The translations under genes and the position numbers were made by a program. From positions 62,001-126,000 of the forward strand of contig MKTI01000003.1 in assembly GCA_001898185.1 (NCBI GenBank): a stretch of 64,000 nucleotides of DNA, read 5' to 3'. Positions 1-7,874 of the stretch are shown here, one piece after another. Each line of letters opens with the position of its first letter. The stretch's first letter is position 1. Origin of the DNA: Cellulomonas sp. 73-145 (GTDB lineage Bacteria; Actinomycetota; Actinomycetes; Actinomycetales; Cellulomonadaceae). The notes under the pieces were generated by a model. The model saw only the letters and a program-made list of their open reading frames with translations. It was not told the DNA's origin and searched no databases.

Positions 1-2
1 GC

Positions 3-701
3 GCCGCCGTCGTCGGCGTGGTGGGAGCCCGTGGCGGTGCCGGCACGTCCACGCTGGCGGCGCTGACCGCGGCCCGGCTGGCCCGCCGCACCAGCACGGT
101 GCTGGCCGACCTCGACTGCCGGGGGGGCGGCCTGGACGTCACCGTCGGGGTGGAGGACGCCGACGGCGCGCGGTGGCCGGAGCTGGCGGGCGCGCGTGGC
201 GACGTGCCGGGTGAGGACGTGCTCGCGCTGCTGCCCCGGTGGGGCGGCTGCGCGGTGCTCAGCGCCGACCGGGACGGTTCGGACCCCGACCCCGGTCTGG
301 TGACCGACGTGCTGCACGCGCTGACCGGCGTCGTCGGCGCGATCGTGCTGGACCTGCCGCGGGGCGGCGCGTCGGCCGGTGCCGCCGTGCTGGGGGCGTG
401 CGACGTGGTGGTCGTGGTGGCGCGGCGGGACCTCAGGTCGGTGGCGGGCACCCTCGCGGTTCGGCCCCGGCTGGCCGCGGCGGGCACGTCGGCGGGGCTG
501 GTCGTCCTCGGGCGCGGTCCCGGCGGGCTCTCCGTGGCGGAGCTGTCGGCCGCGGTCGACCTCCCCGTGCTCTGGGCCGGCGGCACGACGCGGCGGCTCG
601 CGCGCGCGGCGGAGCGGGGCGTGCTGCCGAGCAGGGGGACGGCCGTGCGCGCGGCGCGCGCGGTCGCGGCGCAGGTCGAGGCGTCGTGGCTGCTCGGATG
701 A
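3..701 (+). CDS. ssd: Septum site-determining / TadZ-like P-loop protein (5' partial)
   Basis: The reading frame is open to the left edge, so the N-terminus (normally a receiver-like domain) lies outside the window and only about 232 residues are visible. It begins with a beta strand leading into a MinD/ParA-type P-loop (VVGARGGAGTSTLAAL). The two lysines of the canonical KGGxGKS/T loop are replaced by Arg and Thr, so classical ATP hydrolysis is doubtful. A second switch-like strand (GAIVLDLPRGG) follows. Family knowledge: this type precedes tadA in actinobacterial tad operons (Rv3660c/Ssd and CpaE/TadZ relatives) and is linked to positioning of the pilus machine or of division. tadA starts 18 nt downstream, supporting the assignment. 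The exact role here is inferred. Confidence 0.8.
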   Translation, partial: AAVVGVVGARGGAGTSTLAALTAARLARRTSTVLADLDCRGGGLDVTVGVEDADGARWPELAGARGDVPGEDVLALLPRWGGCAVLSADRDGSDPDPGLVTDVLHALTGVVGAIVLDLPRGGASAGAAVLGACDVVVVVARRDLRSVAGTLAVRPRLAAAGTSAGLVVLGRGPGGLSVAELSAAVDLPVLWAGGTTRRLARAAERGVLPSRGTAVRAARAVAAQVEASWLLG

Positions 702-719
702 CGGCGCGGCGGTGAGCGG

Positions 720-2033
720 ATGAGTGCCGGGCGGCTGGTGGCTCGGGACGTGCTGCCCGACTCGGCGGCCCGTGGTGCGGCGGTGCTGTCGGGCAACGGC
801 CTGACGGCTCTCGCCGAGCGGGTGCGTGCGCGGCTGCAGGACGGGCTCGGAGCACCGCCGGCGTCCTCGACCTCTGCCGCGTCCGGTCGCGGTGCCGACG
901 GCGGCGTCGGGACGGTGCCGTCGGACGAGCTCCTGGCCGCGCTGGTCGGGGACGCGGTGCACCAGGAGGGCACCCTGCTCGGCCCGTCCGCCCTGGCCAC
1001 GGCCGTGCGGGAGGTCCGTGCGGTGCTGTTCGGCGCCGGGCCGCTGCAGCGGTGGCTCGACGACCCGCTGGTCACCGACGTGCTGGTCAACGGACCGGCC
1101 GACGTGTGGGTGGAGCGCGCCGGGCGGCTGGTGCGCACCGACGTGGACCTCGGCTCGGTGGCCGACGTGCGGGACCTGGCCGTCCGCCTGGCGGCATCGG
1201 GCGGCCAGCGGCTCGACGACGCGACGGCGACGGTCGACGCCCGTCTGCCCGACGGGACCCGGCTGCACGCCGTGCTGCCTCCGCTGGCGGGGCCGTGCAC
1301 GGTGCTGAGCCTGCGGGTGCTGCGTCGGCAGCCGTTCACGCTGGACGAGCTGGTCGACCGCGGCACACTCGCGCCCGCAGTCGCACCGCTGCTGCGGGCG
1401 CTGGTGCACCGCCGGGCCAACCTGCTGCTGTCCGGCCCGACGGGATCCGGCAAGACGACGCTGCTCGCAGCGCTCCTGACAGCCGTCCCGCCGGACCAGC
1501 GGATCGTGGTCGTGGAGGAGGCCGGCGAGCTGTGGCCGGACCACCCGCACGTCGTCCACCTCACCACCCGCAACGCCAACGTCGACGGGGCCGGCGCGGT
1601 GGACCTCGCACGGCTCGTCCGGGAGGCGCTGCGGATGCGTCCCGACCGGCTCGTCCTGGGAGAAGCTCGCGGCGCCGAGATCCGGGAGGTGCTCGCGGCC
1701 CTGAACACCGGGCACGAGGGCGGTTGCGCGACGCTGCACGCCAACACGGCGGCCGACGTCCCGGCGCGGCTCGAGGCGCTGGCGGCCCTCGCCGGGATGT
1801 CGCGGGACGCCCTTGCCGCCCAGGCCGTCAGCGCCGTCGATGCGGTGCTGCACCTGCGCCGCGCCGGCCCCGACCGCGCGCAGCGCCGGCTGAGCGAGAT
1901 CGGTGTGGTGCGCCGGGCCGACGACGGGTCGCTGGCCGTCGAGACCGCCGTGCGCTGCGGCGATGGGGGAGCCGTGGAGCGCGGCCCGGCGTGGGACCGC
2001 CTCGCGGCACGCCTCGACCGGACCGCATCGTGA
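720..2033 (+). CDS. tadA: TadA/CpaF-family secretion ATPase
   Basis: This is the 437-residue hexameric ATPase that powers assembly of Flp-type pili or a type IVb pilus-like secretion machine at the cytoplasmic face of the membrane. Visible motifs are Walker A SGPTGSGKTT (about residues 238-247), an acidic Asp/Glu box after it (VVVEEAGEL), Walker B with RLVLGEARG (about 309-317), and the His-box GHEGGCATLHANT (about 330-342). These are diagnostic of the VirB11/TadA branch. Length fits the family. The ATG at 720 is used; the region before it has only a weak ribosome site. The stop codon overlaps the GTG of tadB by 4 nt, so translation is probably coupled. Confidence 0.93.
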   Translation: MSAGRLVARDVLPDSAARGAAVLSGNGLTALAERVRARLQDGLGAPPASSTSAASGRGADGGVGTVPSDELLAALVGDAVHQEGTLLGPSALATAVREVRAVLFGAGPLQRWLDDPLVTDVLVNGPADVWVERAGRLVRTDVDLGSVADVRDLAVRLAASGGQRLDDATATVDARLPDGTRLHAVLPPLAGPCTVLSLRVLRRQPFTLDELVDRGTLAPAVAPLLRALVHRRANLLLSGPTGSGKTTLLAALLTAVPPDQRIVVVEEAGELWPDHPHVVHLTTRNANVDGAGAVDLARLVREALRMRPDRLVLGEARGAEIREVLAALNTGHEGGCATLHANTAADVPARLEALAALAGMSRDALAAQAVSAVDAVLHLRRAGPDRAQRRLSEIGVVRRADDGSLAVETAVRCGDGGAVERGPAWDRLAARLDRTAS

Positions 2034-2866
2034 CGGCCGTCCTCGGGCTGCTCGTCGCACTGGCGGCGCTGCTGGTCGCGGGACCGCGGGGGCGGCGAGG
2101 GCTGGGGTCCGGTGCCGAGCAGCGGAGGAGGGTCTCGGCGAGCACCGGAGCCGAGCAGAGGAGGAGGGTCTCGGCGAGCACCGGAGCCGTGCTGCAGGGG
2201 GCCGGGGCGAGGCCGCTGACTGCCGGCCGGGAGTGGCGGCCACCGCCTCCTCCGGGGTCGTCGCAGGCGCGAGCGGCGCCCGTCGGCTGGACGGCACGGC
2301 TCGCGTCCCGCCGCCGTGCCCAGACCCGTACGGGGGACCTGGCGGCAGTCGTCACCACCGTCAGCACCTTGCTGCGTGCCGGTGCGCGACCCGCCGACGC
2401 GTGGGCCCGGGCGCTCCGCCTCTCCGCCTGCGGTGCCGTGCCGACGGTGGACCAGCTCCTGCAGGGTGCTGAGCCCGAGACCCGTGGTCGACGACGTCAC
2501 CGGGTGCCGCCCGGTGAACGTGCGCGCGCCCAGGCGGTCGTCGCGGCTGCCATCGTCGCGCAGCAGCTGGGAGCTCCGCTCGCCGCCGTGCTGGACGAGG
2601 TCGCCGCTGCGGTGGTGGCCGATGCGGAGGCCGAGGCGGAGCTCGACGCGGCGCTCGCGGGCCCGCGTGCATCGGTGCGCGTGCTGCTCGGGCTGCCCGT
2701 GCTCGGCGTGCTGCTGGGCGCCGCTGCCGGCGCGGACCCCGTCGCCGTGCTGCTCGACGGCCGCCTCGGCACGGCGTCCGGGGTGCTGGGCTGCGGCCTC
2801 GCCGCCGGGGGATGGGGCTGGACCAGGCTCCTCGTCGCCCGGGCGCGGAGAGCGGCAGCCCCGTGA
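2030..2866 (+). CDS. tadB: TadB-like type II secretion F-domain membrane protein
   Basis: The GTG at 2030 overlaps the tadA stop (GTGA), giving 278 residues. It has an N-terminal hydrophobic segment, a cytoplasmic helical T2SSF region (about 90-210, with DLAAVVTTVSTLLRAGARP and a Glu/Ala-rich helix), and two C-terminal hydrophobic segments. TadB and TadC form the inner-membrane platform on which TadA acts. Between the first membrane segment and the T2SSF region lies a duplicated 12-residue unit (AEQRRRVSASTG) encoded by a 36-bp tandem repeat, so the linker looks recently expanded. Sequence conservation in this family is low, so the call rests mainly on operon position and topology. Confidence 0.85.
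   Translation: MTAVLGLLVALAALLVAGPRGRRGLGSGAEQRRRVSASTGAEQRRRVSASTGAVLQGAGARPLTAGREWRPPPPPGSSQARAAPVGWTARLASRRRAQTRTGDLAAVVTTVSTLLRAGARPADAWARALRLSACGAVPTVDQLLQGAEPETRGRRRHRVPPGERARAQAVVAAAIVAQQLGAPLAAVLDEVAAAVVADAEAEAELDAALAGPRASVRVLLGLPVLGVLLGAAAGADPVAVLLDGRLGTASGVLGCGLAAGGWGWTRLLVARARRAAAP
2114..2185 (+). repeat. 36-bp tandem duplication inside tadB
   Basis: Two adjacent copies (2114-2149 and 2150-2185) differ at one base and each encode 12 residues, keeping the frame. They fall in the cytoplasmic linker of TadB. Confidence 0.9.
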
Positions 2867-3507
2867 GCGGCGGTCCCGTGGTGCTCGTGATGCTCGTGGT
2901 GCTCGGCAGCGTCCCGTGGTGGTGGTGCGCTGCTGACCGGGTGCGGTCGGTCGCTCGCGGGTCGGGCGTGGTGCGGGGCCACGACGCCGACGCCCACGCT
3001 GCCCGGCGACGCCCGGGGCGCGGGTCCGGGTGGGCTCGGTGGGGGCCGGTGGGTGCACCGCGCGGGTGGGCGCTGGATGTCGATCCGGACCCTGCGTTGC
3101 TGCTCGACCTGGTCGCAGCCGCGCTGGCGGCGGGTGCGCCGATGCCGAGAGCACTGTCGACCGTCGCCGACGCGCTTCCCGGACGTGTCGGTGCTCCGCT
3201 GCGCCGCGCAGCGGGCGCGCTGGCACTCGGCTCGTCGTGGCACGCCGCGTGGGCGGACGCGCCACCGGCAGCCCGTGCGGTGGCGGACGCGCTGGAGCCC
3301 ACGGCCGCGGCCGGAGCGTCACCGGTGCCGCTCCTGCGTGCCGCCGCTGCGGCGTCACGTCGCCGTCGCCGGGCTGCCGGTCGAGCTGCTGCCGGACGGC
3401 TCGGCGTCTGGCTGGTGCTGCCCCTCGGCCTGTGCTTCCTGCCGGCCTTCCTGCTGCTCGGCGTGGTGCCGGTGGTGCTGTCCATCGCCGGCCGGGTGCT
3501 CGGGTGA
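2863..3507 (+). CDS. tadC: TadC-like type II secretion F-domain membrane protein
   Basis: The GTG at 2863 overlaps the tadB stop by 4 nt, which decides the start; an upstream in-frame ATG at 2812 lies within tadB and is not needed. The 214-residue product has a membrane segment at its N-terminus (VVLVMLVVLGSVPWWW), a helical T2SSF core (about 70-165) with the pattern LLDLVAAALAAGAPMPRAL, and a C-terminal hydrophobic hairpin (LPLGLCFLPAFLLLGVVPVV). It should pair with TadB as the platform of the pilus or secretion machine. A 138-nt gap follows before the pilin-like gene, probably leaving room for a separate promoter. Confidence 0.85.
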   Translation: MSGGPVVLVMLVVLGSVPWWWCAADRVRSVARGSGVVRGHDADAHAARRRPGRGSGWARWGPVGAPRGWALDVDPDPALLLDLVAAALAAGAPMPRALSTVADALPGRVGAPLRRAAGALALGSSWHAAWADAPPAARAVADALEPTAAAGASPVPLLRAAAAASRRRRRAAGRAAAGRLGVWLVLPLGLCFLPAFLLLGVVPVVLSIAGRVLG

Positions 3508-3645
3508 CCGCGGACGTCATCCGTCCACAGCCCGGGGCGATCCCGTGGGCGATCCGGGCCTTCGGCGGGTGGGGAGTCGCCCGGCGGAGGACCACCAGGC
3601 TCGGGCCCGCCGGGACGGGACCGGCCTGGTCGGAAGGAGACGTGG

Positions 3646-3975
3646 ATGGGTGCGGATGTGATCGGTGTAGGTGCGGCCGATGCCGGGGCGACCGGTACTG
3701 ACGTGACGCGCGCGGGGTCGGCACGCGCCGGCGCGACGAGCGCGGGCGCGGGGGACCGCCTCGGCGTCGGGCCGCTCAGCGGCTTCGCACGGTGGGTCGT
3801 CGCGAGGGTGCGCGCACTGCGGTCGGGTGCGCGGGACGCTGGGATGGCGACCGCGGAGTACGCGATCGCCACGCTGGCGGCGGTCGGGTTCGCCGGGCTG
3901 CTGGTGGCGATCCTGCGCAGCGACGAGGTGCGCGGACTGCTGCTCGGCATCGTGCGGCGTGCGCTCTCGTCGTGA
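3646..3975 (+). CDS. DUF4244 Flp-pilin-like protein
   Basis: This 109-residue protein has a long Gly/Ala-rich N-terminal region followed by GMATAEYAIATLAAVGF, the hallmark of DUF4244/Flp-like pilins: a Gly processing site, a Glu at +5 and a hydrophobic helix. The short C-terminus after the helix suits a minimal Flp subunit. An excellent ribosome site (GGAAGGAG, near 3632) precedes the ATG at 3646 and fixes the start. It is probably the structural or pseudopilin subunit handled by TadA-C. No prepilin peptidase is visible in this window. The stop codon overlaps the start of the next gene by 4 nt. Confidence 0.88.
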   Translation: MGADVIGVGAADAGATGTDVTRAGSARAGATSAGAGDRLGVGPLSGFARWVVARVRALRSGARDAGMATAEYAIATLAAVGFAGLLVAILRSDEVRGLLLGIVRRALSS

Positions 3976-4034
3976 CGGCGCGTGCGGCTGTCGTGACGGT
4001 GCCTGCTGTCGACGTGACCGTGCCTGCTGTCGTC
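3972..4034 (+). repeat. Three 21-bp repeats at the 5' end of tadE
   Basis: Units 3972-3992, 3993-4013 and 4014-4034 all begin GTGAC(G/C)G and encode VTARAAV, VTVPAVD and VTVPAVV. Each unit offers an in-frame GTG, so the start codon itself has been multiplied. Confidence 0.75.
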
Positions 4035-4493
4035 GGACCGGCCCGCGCTCTCGCCACGACGGCGCGTGCTGTCGCCGAGACTCCGGTGCGGCGGCACGAC
4101 CGTGCGGTGCGACGTCCGCACGCCGCCGGCGGTCGTGGGGCAGTCGCCGATCGTGGGGCAGTCACCGATCGTGGGTCGGTCACCGTGGAGCTCGCTGTGG
4201 GCTTGGTCGGTGTGGTGGTGCTCCTCGGGCTGGTGCTGCTGCTCACCACGGCGGCCACCACCCAGCTGCGGTGCACCGAGGCGGCGCGTGCCGGTGCGCG
4301 CAGCGCCGCGCTCGGTGAGGACGACGCCGCCGTTCTGGGCGTTGTCAGACGCTCAGCCGGGGACGGTGCCGGCGTTGCCGTGGTCCGCGCTGACGGGTGG
4401 GTGACGGTGACGGTCGACCGGCCTGTGACGGGCGCATGGGGTCTCGGGGGTCTCGAGGCGCGGGCGAGCAGCAGCACGCCGGCGGAGCCGTGA
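3972..4493 (+). CDS. TadE-like pseudopilin
   Basis: The start GTG at 3972 overlaps the DUF4244 stop, giving 173 residues. The TadE-like module begins near residue 70 with DRGSVTVELAVGLVGVVVLL: a Glu at the +5-like position followed by one membrane helix, then a small extracytoplasmic part starting TTQLRCTEAARAGARSAALG. The first 65 residues are low-complexity: three 21-bp units begin at the start codon and 18-bp units sit just before the membrane motif. The true mature protein may be only the second half. An internal start is possible, but overlap with the preceding stop favours 3972. Confidence 0.8.
   Translation: MTARAAVVTVPAVDVTVPAVVGPARALATTARAVAETPVRRHDRAVRRPHAAGGRGAVADRGAVTDRGSVTVELAVGLVGVVVLLGLVLLLTTAATTQLRCTEAARAGARSAALGEDDAAVLGVVRRSAGDGAGVAVVRADGWVTVTVDRPVTGAWGLGGLEARASSSTPAEP
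4137..4186 (+). repeat. 18-bp tandem repeat before the TadE membrane motif
   Basis: About 2.7 copies of an 18-bp unit (4137-4154, 4155-4172, then a partial copy) encode AVADRG / AVTDRG / SVT directly in front of the VELA pseudopilin motif. Confidence 0.8.
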
Positions 4494-4945
4494 GCACGCC
4501 ACCGAGCCGAGTGGCGCGCGCGCGGCGACGGCTTCCGCGCGGTGACCGTGGGTCCGGAACCGTCCTGGTCCTCGGCGTGGCCGCGGTGGTCGTCCTGGTC
4601 GGGGGCCTGCTCGGCGTGCTGGCGGCCTCGTTCCTCGCGCACGCGCGTGCGCAGGCGGCTGCCGACCTCGCGGCGCTCGCGGCTGCGGAACGGCTGCAGC
4701 GGCAGTCCGTCTTCCCCGACGCCGCCGAACCCGCGTCCGCACCGGCCGGGGGCCCGTGCGTCCTCGCCGCTGCTGTCGCCGAGCGCAACGGCGGCCGCAC
4801 GACGGGGTGCGAGACGGGCGCGTCCGGGACGGCAGGCTTCGGAACGGTGACCGTGCAGGTGACGGTGGACGGGCCTGCCGGCGCCGCGCGAGCGAGCGCC
4901 CGCGCGGGGCCGAGCCCGGTTGCGGTCGGCCCGCGGGCGACGTGA
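4490..4945 (+). CDS. TadG-like / Rv3654c-type membrane protein
   Basis: The GTG at 4490 overlaps the tadE stop (GTGA) and gives 151 residues. It has a positively charged N-terminus, then GDRGSGTVLVLGVAAVVVLV, a single membrane helix of the TadE/TadG type, then an Ala-rich helix (AQAAADLAALAAAERL) that is the usual DLAALAAA signature of helicase/secretion-neighbourhood TadE-like proteins. The C-terminal part contains two cysteines (GGPCVLAAAV and TTGCETG) that could form a disulfide outside the membrane. It is the last gene of the tad operon and its end lies 8 nt from the end of the convergent helicase gene. Confidence 0.82.
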   Translation: MSTPPSRVARARRRLPRGDRGSGTVLVLGVAAVVVLVGGLLGVLAASFLAHARAQAAADLAALAAAERLQRQSVFPDAAEPASAPAGGPCVLAAAVAERNGGRTTGCETGASGTAGFGTVTVQVTVDGPAGAARASARAGPSPVAVGPRAT

Positions 4946-4953
4946 CCGTGCGG

Positions 4954-7650
4954 TCAGCTCGGCTGGGACCCCGCTCGATCGACCGTCGGCCTCAGCTCGG
5001 ATGGCGTTCGATCGGCCGTCGAGCTCGGTGCCTGCGCCCCTGGACCGGCCGTCGAGCTCGGTGCATGCGCCAGGACCACGTCGAGCAGCCGGATCGCAGC
5101 CGCCTTGTCGAGGGGGTCGTTGCCGTTGCCGCACTTGGGCGACTGGACGCAGGCGGGGCACCCGTAGCTGCACGGGCACGACGCGATCGCGTCACGGGTG
5201 GCCCGCAGCCAGACGGCGCCGAGACCGAACCCCCGCTCGGCGAACCCGGCGCCCCCGGGGTACGCGTCGTGCACGAAGACGGTGGCGGTGCCGGTGTCGA
5301 CGTGCACGGCCGTCGACAGGCCGCCGAGGTCCCAGCGGTCGCACGTCGCCAGCAGGGGCAGCAGGCCGATCGAGGCGTGCTCGGCGGCGTGCAGGGCGCC
5401 CGGAGTCTGCTCCAGCGTCACTCCGGCGGCCTCGAGGACCTCCGGCGGTGCGGTCCACCAGACGGCGGTGGTGCGCAGGGTCCGCGCGGGCAGGTCCAGC
5501 TCCGACGAGCCGAGCACCTGCAGGTCCGGGACGCGCTTGCGTTGGTAGCCGAGCACCTGGCTGGTCACGTCCACGTCCCCGAAGCCCCACGTCACCGGGC
5601 CCCACGCCAGCTCCTGACGGACCTCGCGGATCTGCGTCGTGGTGACCCAGCGGGCCCACGTGCCGTAGTCCACGTCGCGGCGCGTCACCAGGGCGATGCC
5701 GTCGTCCAGGGACAGCTCGTCGACGACGAAGGTCGCACCCTGGTGCACGTAGACCGCGCCCTCGTGCACCGTGGAGTCGGCGGACGCGGCGTCCACCGTG
5801 CCCAGCAGTCGGCCAGTGCCGGACTCGACCACGCGTACGGGGTCACCACCGGTGCCGCGCAGGTCGGTCAGCCCGCTCGCCGGCTCGGCGTGCGTCCAGT
5901 ACCACCCGGAGGCTCGGCGGCGCAGGGCGCCCCGCTCCACCAGCTCGTCCAGCAGCGCCGGCGCGGCCGGTCCGAACATCGCGAGCTCGTCCGTGCGCAG
6001 CGGCACCTCGGCCGCCGCGGCGCACAGGTGCGGCGCGAGCACGTAGGGGTTGCCCGGGTCGAAGACGGTGGCTTCGACAGGTGCATCCAGCACCGCCTCC
6101 GGATGGTGCACCAGATAGGTGTCGAGCGGGTCCTCGCGGGCGACGAAGGCGACGAGCCCGTCGGCGCCGGCCCGGCCGGCGCGGCCGGCCTGCTGCCACA
6201 ACGACACGCGGGTGCCGGGCCAGCCGGCGATCAGCACGGCGTCGAGGCCGGAGATGTCCACGCCCAGCTCCAGGGCGTTGGTCGTGGCGAGCCCCCGCAG
6301 CTGGCCCGTGCCGATCGCCCGCTCCAGCGCGCGCCGCTCCTCGGGGAGGTAGCCGCCGCGGTACGCCGAGACCCGTCCGGCCAGCTCCGGCACGCTGCGC
6401 TCCAGGTGGGCGCGCGCCGTGGCGGCCACCGACTCGGCCCCTCGGCGTGAGCGGGTGAACGCGAGGCTGCGGGCACCGGCGGCGACGAGGTCCGCCAGGA
6501 GCTCCGCCACCTCGGCGGTCGCCGTGCGCCGAGGGGCGTCGGTGCGCTCCACCACCAGTTGCTCGCCGGTGCCGAGCGGGCCCGACGGCAGGCCCGCGAG
6601 CGGCGTCTCCGGCGCGCGCGCCGCCTGCGCCACCACCGAAACCTGGGCCGCCACGACCCCCGGCGCCGCCGCAACCCCCTGCACCACGACCCCCTGCGCC
6701 GCCACCGCCACCGGCACGGGAGCCGGCACCACCGAAACCTGCGCCCAGGGGTCGTCCTCCGGCAGCAGCGCCGACCACGGTGCATCGGACCCCGGCAGCT
6801 CGGGCGGTTCCCACAGCACCACCGTCTTGGTGCCGGCCGGCGACGCGTCGTCCGTGATCGCCCGTACCTCGTCGGGACCCACCCCGATCAACCGTGCGGC
6901 GCTCGCCGCCGGGTCCGCGGTGGTGGCGGACGCCATGACGAAGGTCGGGTACGCCCCGTACGCCGCGGCGACCCGTCGCAGCCGGCGCAGCACCAGCCCC
7001 ACGTGCGCGCCGAACACGCCGCGGAACGCGTGGCACTCGTCGAGCACCACGTACTGCAGCGAGGAGAGCAGGCGCGACCACCGCTGGTGCTGCGGCAGCA
7101 GGGTGACGTGCAGCAGGTCGGGGTTGGTCAGCACCACGTCGGCGTACTCGCGCACCCAGCGACGCTCCTCGCGGGAGGTGTCGCCGTCGCACGTCGCGAC
7201 GCGGACGTCGCGCAGCTCGGCTGCGTTCAGCAGCCGTTCGAGCCCGGCGAGCTGGTCGGCGGCCAGCGCCTTGGTCGGGCACAGGTAGAGGGTCGTGGCG
7301 CGTCGGCGGACGGTCTCGATCCGGCCCCGGCCGGCACCCGTCGCGGCGTCCGTGCCCGCGCGGCGCACGGCGCTGAGCGCGGGCAGCCAGAACGCCAGGG
7401 ACTTGCCCGAGCCGGTGGACGTCGCGAGCACGGTGTGGGTGCCGGACCACGCGGCGTCCGCCGCCTCCGCCTGGTGCGCCCACGGCGCCTCGACCCCGAG
7501 CCGCCGGTAGCCGGTGACCAGCGCCGGGTCGGCCCAGGCCGGCCAGTCGACGGTGCGGCCGGGCCGGCTCGGCAGGTGCCGGACATGCGTCATCCGGTCC
7601 GCTCGGCGGCCTCCCGCGAGCAGCACGTCGAGCAGCTCGCCGGTCCCCAC
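4954..7650 (-). CDS. MrfA/YprA-type DEAD/DEAH-box helicase with DUF1998
   Basis: This large superfamily 2 DNA helicase resembles B. subtilis MrfA (mitomycin C lesion repair) and Rv3649. Using the GTG at 7650 gives 898 residues. Motifs are Walker A STGSGKS (about 78-84), TNPDLLH (about 175-181), DECH box (204-207), SAT (about 241) and, in the second RecA domain, ATTNALELGVDI and QQAGRAGR. The DUF1998 region near the C-terminus has a Cys cluster (CPCSYGCPACVQSPKCGNG) expected to bind zinc. Residues about 303-345 are a Val/Ala/Gln-rich insert flanked by repeats, and the C-terminal tail contains a duplicated APSSTA unit. An in-frame ATG at 7707 is an alternative start; neither has a good ribosome site. 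Confidence 0.88.
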   Translation of the reverse strand: MGTGELLDVLLAGGRRADRMTHVRHLPSRPGRTVDWPAWADPALVTGYRRLGVEAPWAHQAEAADAAWSGTHTVLATSTGSGKSLAFWLPALSAVRRAGTDAATGAGRGRIETVRRRATTLYLCPTKALAADQLAGLERLLNAAELRDVRVATCDGDTSREERRWVREYADVVLTNPDLLHVTLLPQHQRWSRLLSSLQYVVLDECHAFRGVFGAHVGLVLRRLRRVAAAYGAYPTFVMASATTADPAASAARLIGVGPDEVRAITDDASPAGTKTVVLWEPPELPGSDAPWSALLPEDDPWAQVSVVPAPVPVAVAAQGVVVQGVAAAPGVVAAQVSVVAQAARAPETPLAGLPSGPLGTGEQLVVERTDAPRRTATAEVAELLADLVAAGARSLAFTRSRRGAESVAATARAHLERSVPELAGRVSAYRGGYLPEERRALERAIGTGQLRGLATTNALELGVDISGLDAVLIAGWPGTRVSLWQQAGRAGRAGADGLVAFVAREDPLDTYLVHHPEAVLDAPVEATVFDPGNPYVLAPHLCAAAAEVPLRTDELAMFGPAAPALLDELVERGALRRRASGWYWTHAEPASGLTDLRGTGGDPVRVVESGTGRLLGTVDAASADSTVHEGAVYVHQGATFVVDELSLDDGIALVTRRDVDYGTWARWVTTTQIREVRQELAWGPVTWGFGDVDVTSQVLGYQRKRVPDLQVLGSSELDLPARTLRTTAVWWTAPPEVLEAAGVTLEQTPGALHAAEHASIGLLPLLATCDRWDLGGLSTAVHVDTGTATVFVHDAYPGGAGFAERGFGLGAVWLRATRDAIASCPCSYGCPACVQSPKCGNGNDPLDKAAAIRLLDVVLAHAPSSTAGPGAQAPSSTADRTPSELRPTVDRAGSQPS
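5013..5078 (-). repeat. 33-bp direct repeat in the helicase C-terminal tail
   Basis: A 19-bp core at 5013-5031 recurs at 5046-5064, a period of 33 bp. It encodes the duplicated APSSTA tail and is probably not part of the folded enzyme. Confidence 0.7.
6627..6741 (-). repeat. Repeat-flanked low-complexity insert in the helicase
   Basis: The 15-mer CACCACCGAAACCTG (plus strand) occurs at 6631-6645 and 6727-6741, 96 bp apart, with purine/pyrimidine-skewed degenerate repeats between. The encoded segment begins and ends with AQVSVV and sits between the two RecA domains. Confidence 0.75.
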
Positions 7651-7796
7651 CTGTTCATGGTCGCACCCGCGCGTGGTGCTCTCGTCGGACGCCAAGATCA
7701 CCCGCATTCCGGGACGTTGGTCCCGGGCCTGCGGCGCGCGCCGGGCGTTGAACGGAATGTCGTTGTGGCACATGTGGGCGTGTCGGGCGAGTCGGA

Positions 7797-7812
7797 CCAC
7801 AACATCTTGTGT
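7797..7812 (+). promoter_or_regulatory. NrdR-box-like operator upstream of nrdD
   Basis: CCACAACATCTTGTGT matches the NrdR consensus acaCwAtATaTwGtgt at 13 of 16 positions and lies 63 nt before the nrdD start, as expected for repression of ribonucleotide reductase genes by NrdR-ATP/dATP. NrdR boxes usually come in pairs 31-32 bp apart. The best partner, the CACATGTG palindrome centred 32 bp upstream (7765-7780), is very degenerate. The consensus is from knowledge of the family and binding is inferred. Confidence 0.6.
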
Positions 7813-7874
7813 CGGGTGCGCTCGGATAGGGCTCCACCCGGACCGCGGGTGACGCAAGGCTCAGGAGGGCGCAG

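Noticed and set aside
1052..2029. 5' extension of the tadB frame inside tadA
   Set aside because: Arg/Gly-rich out-of-frame translation of tadA; the GTG at 2030 that overlaps the tadA stop is the sensible start.
2361..4121. Long minus-strand frame opposite the tad operon
   Set aside because: Ser/Arg/Pro-rich shadow frame. The plus-strand tad genes have consistent coupling and family motifs.
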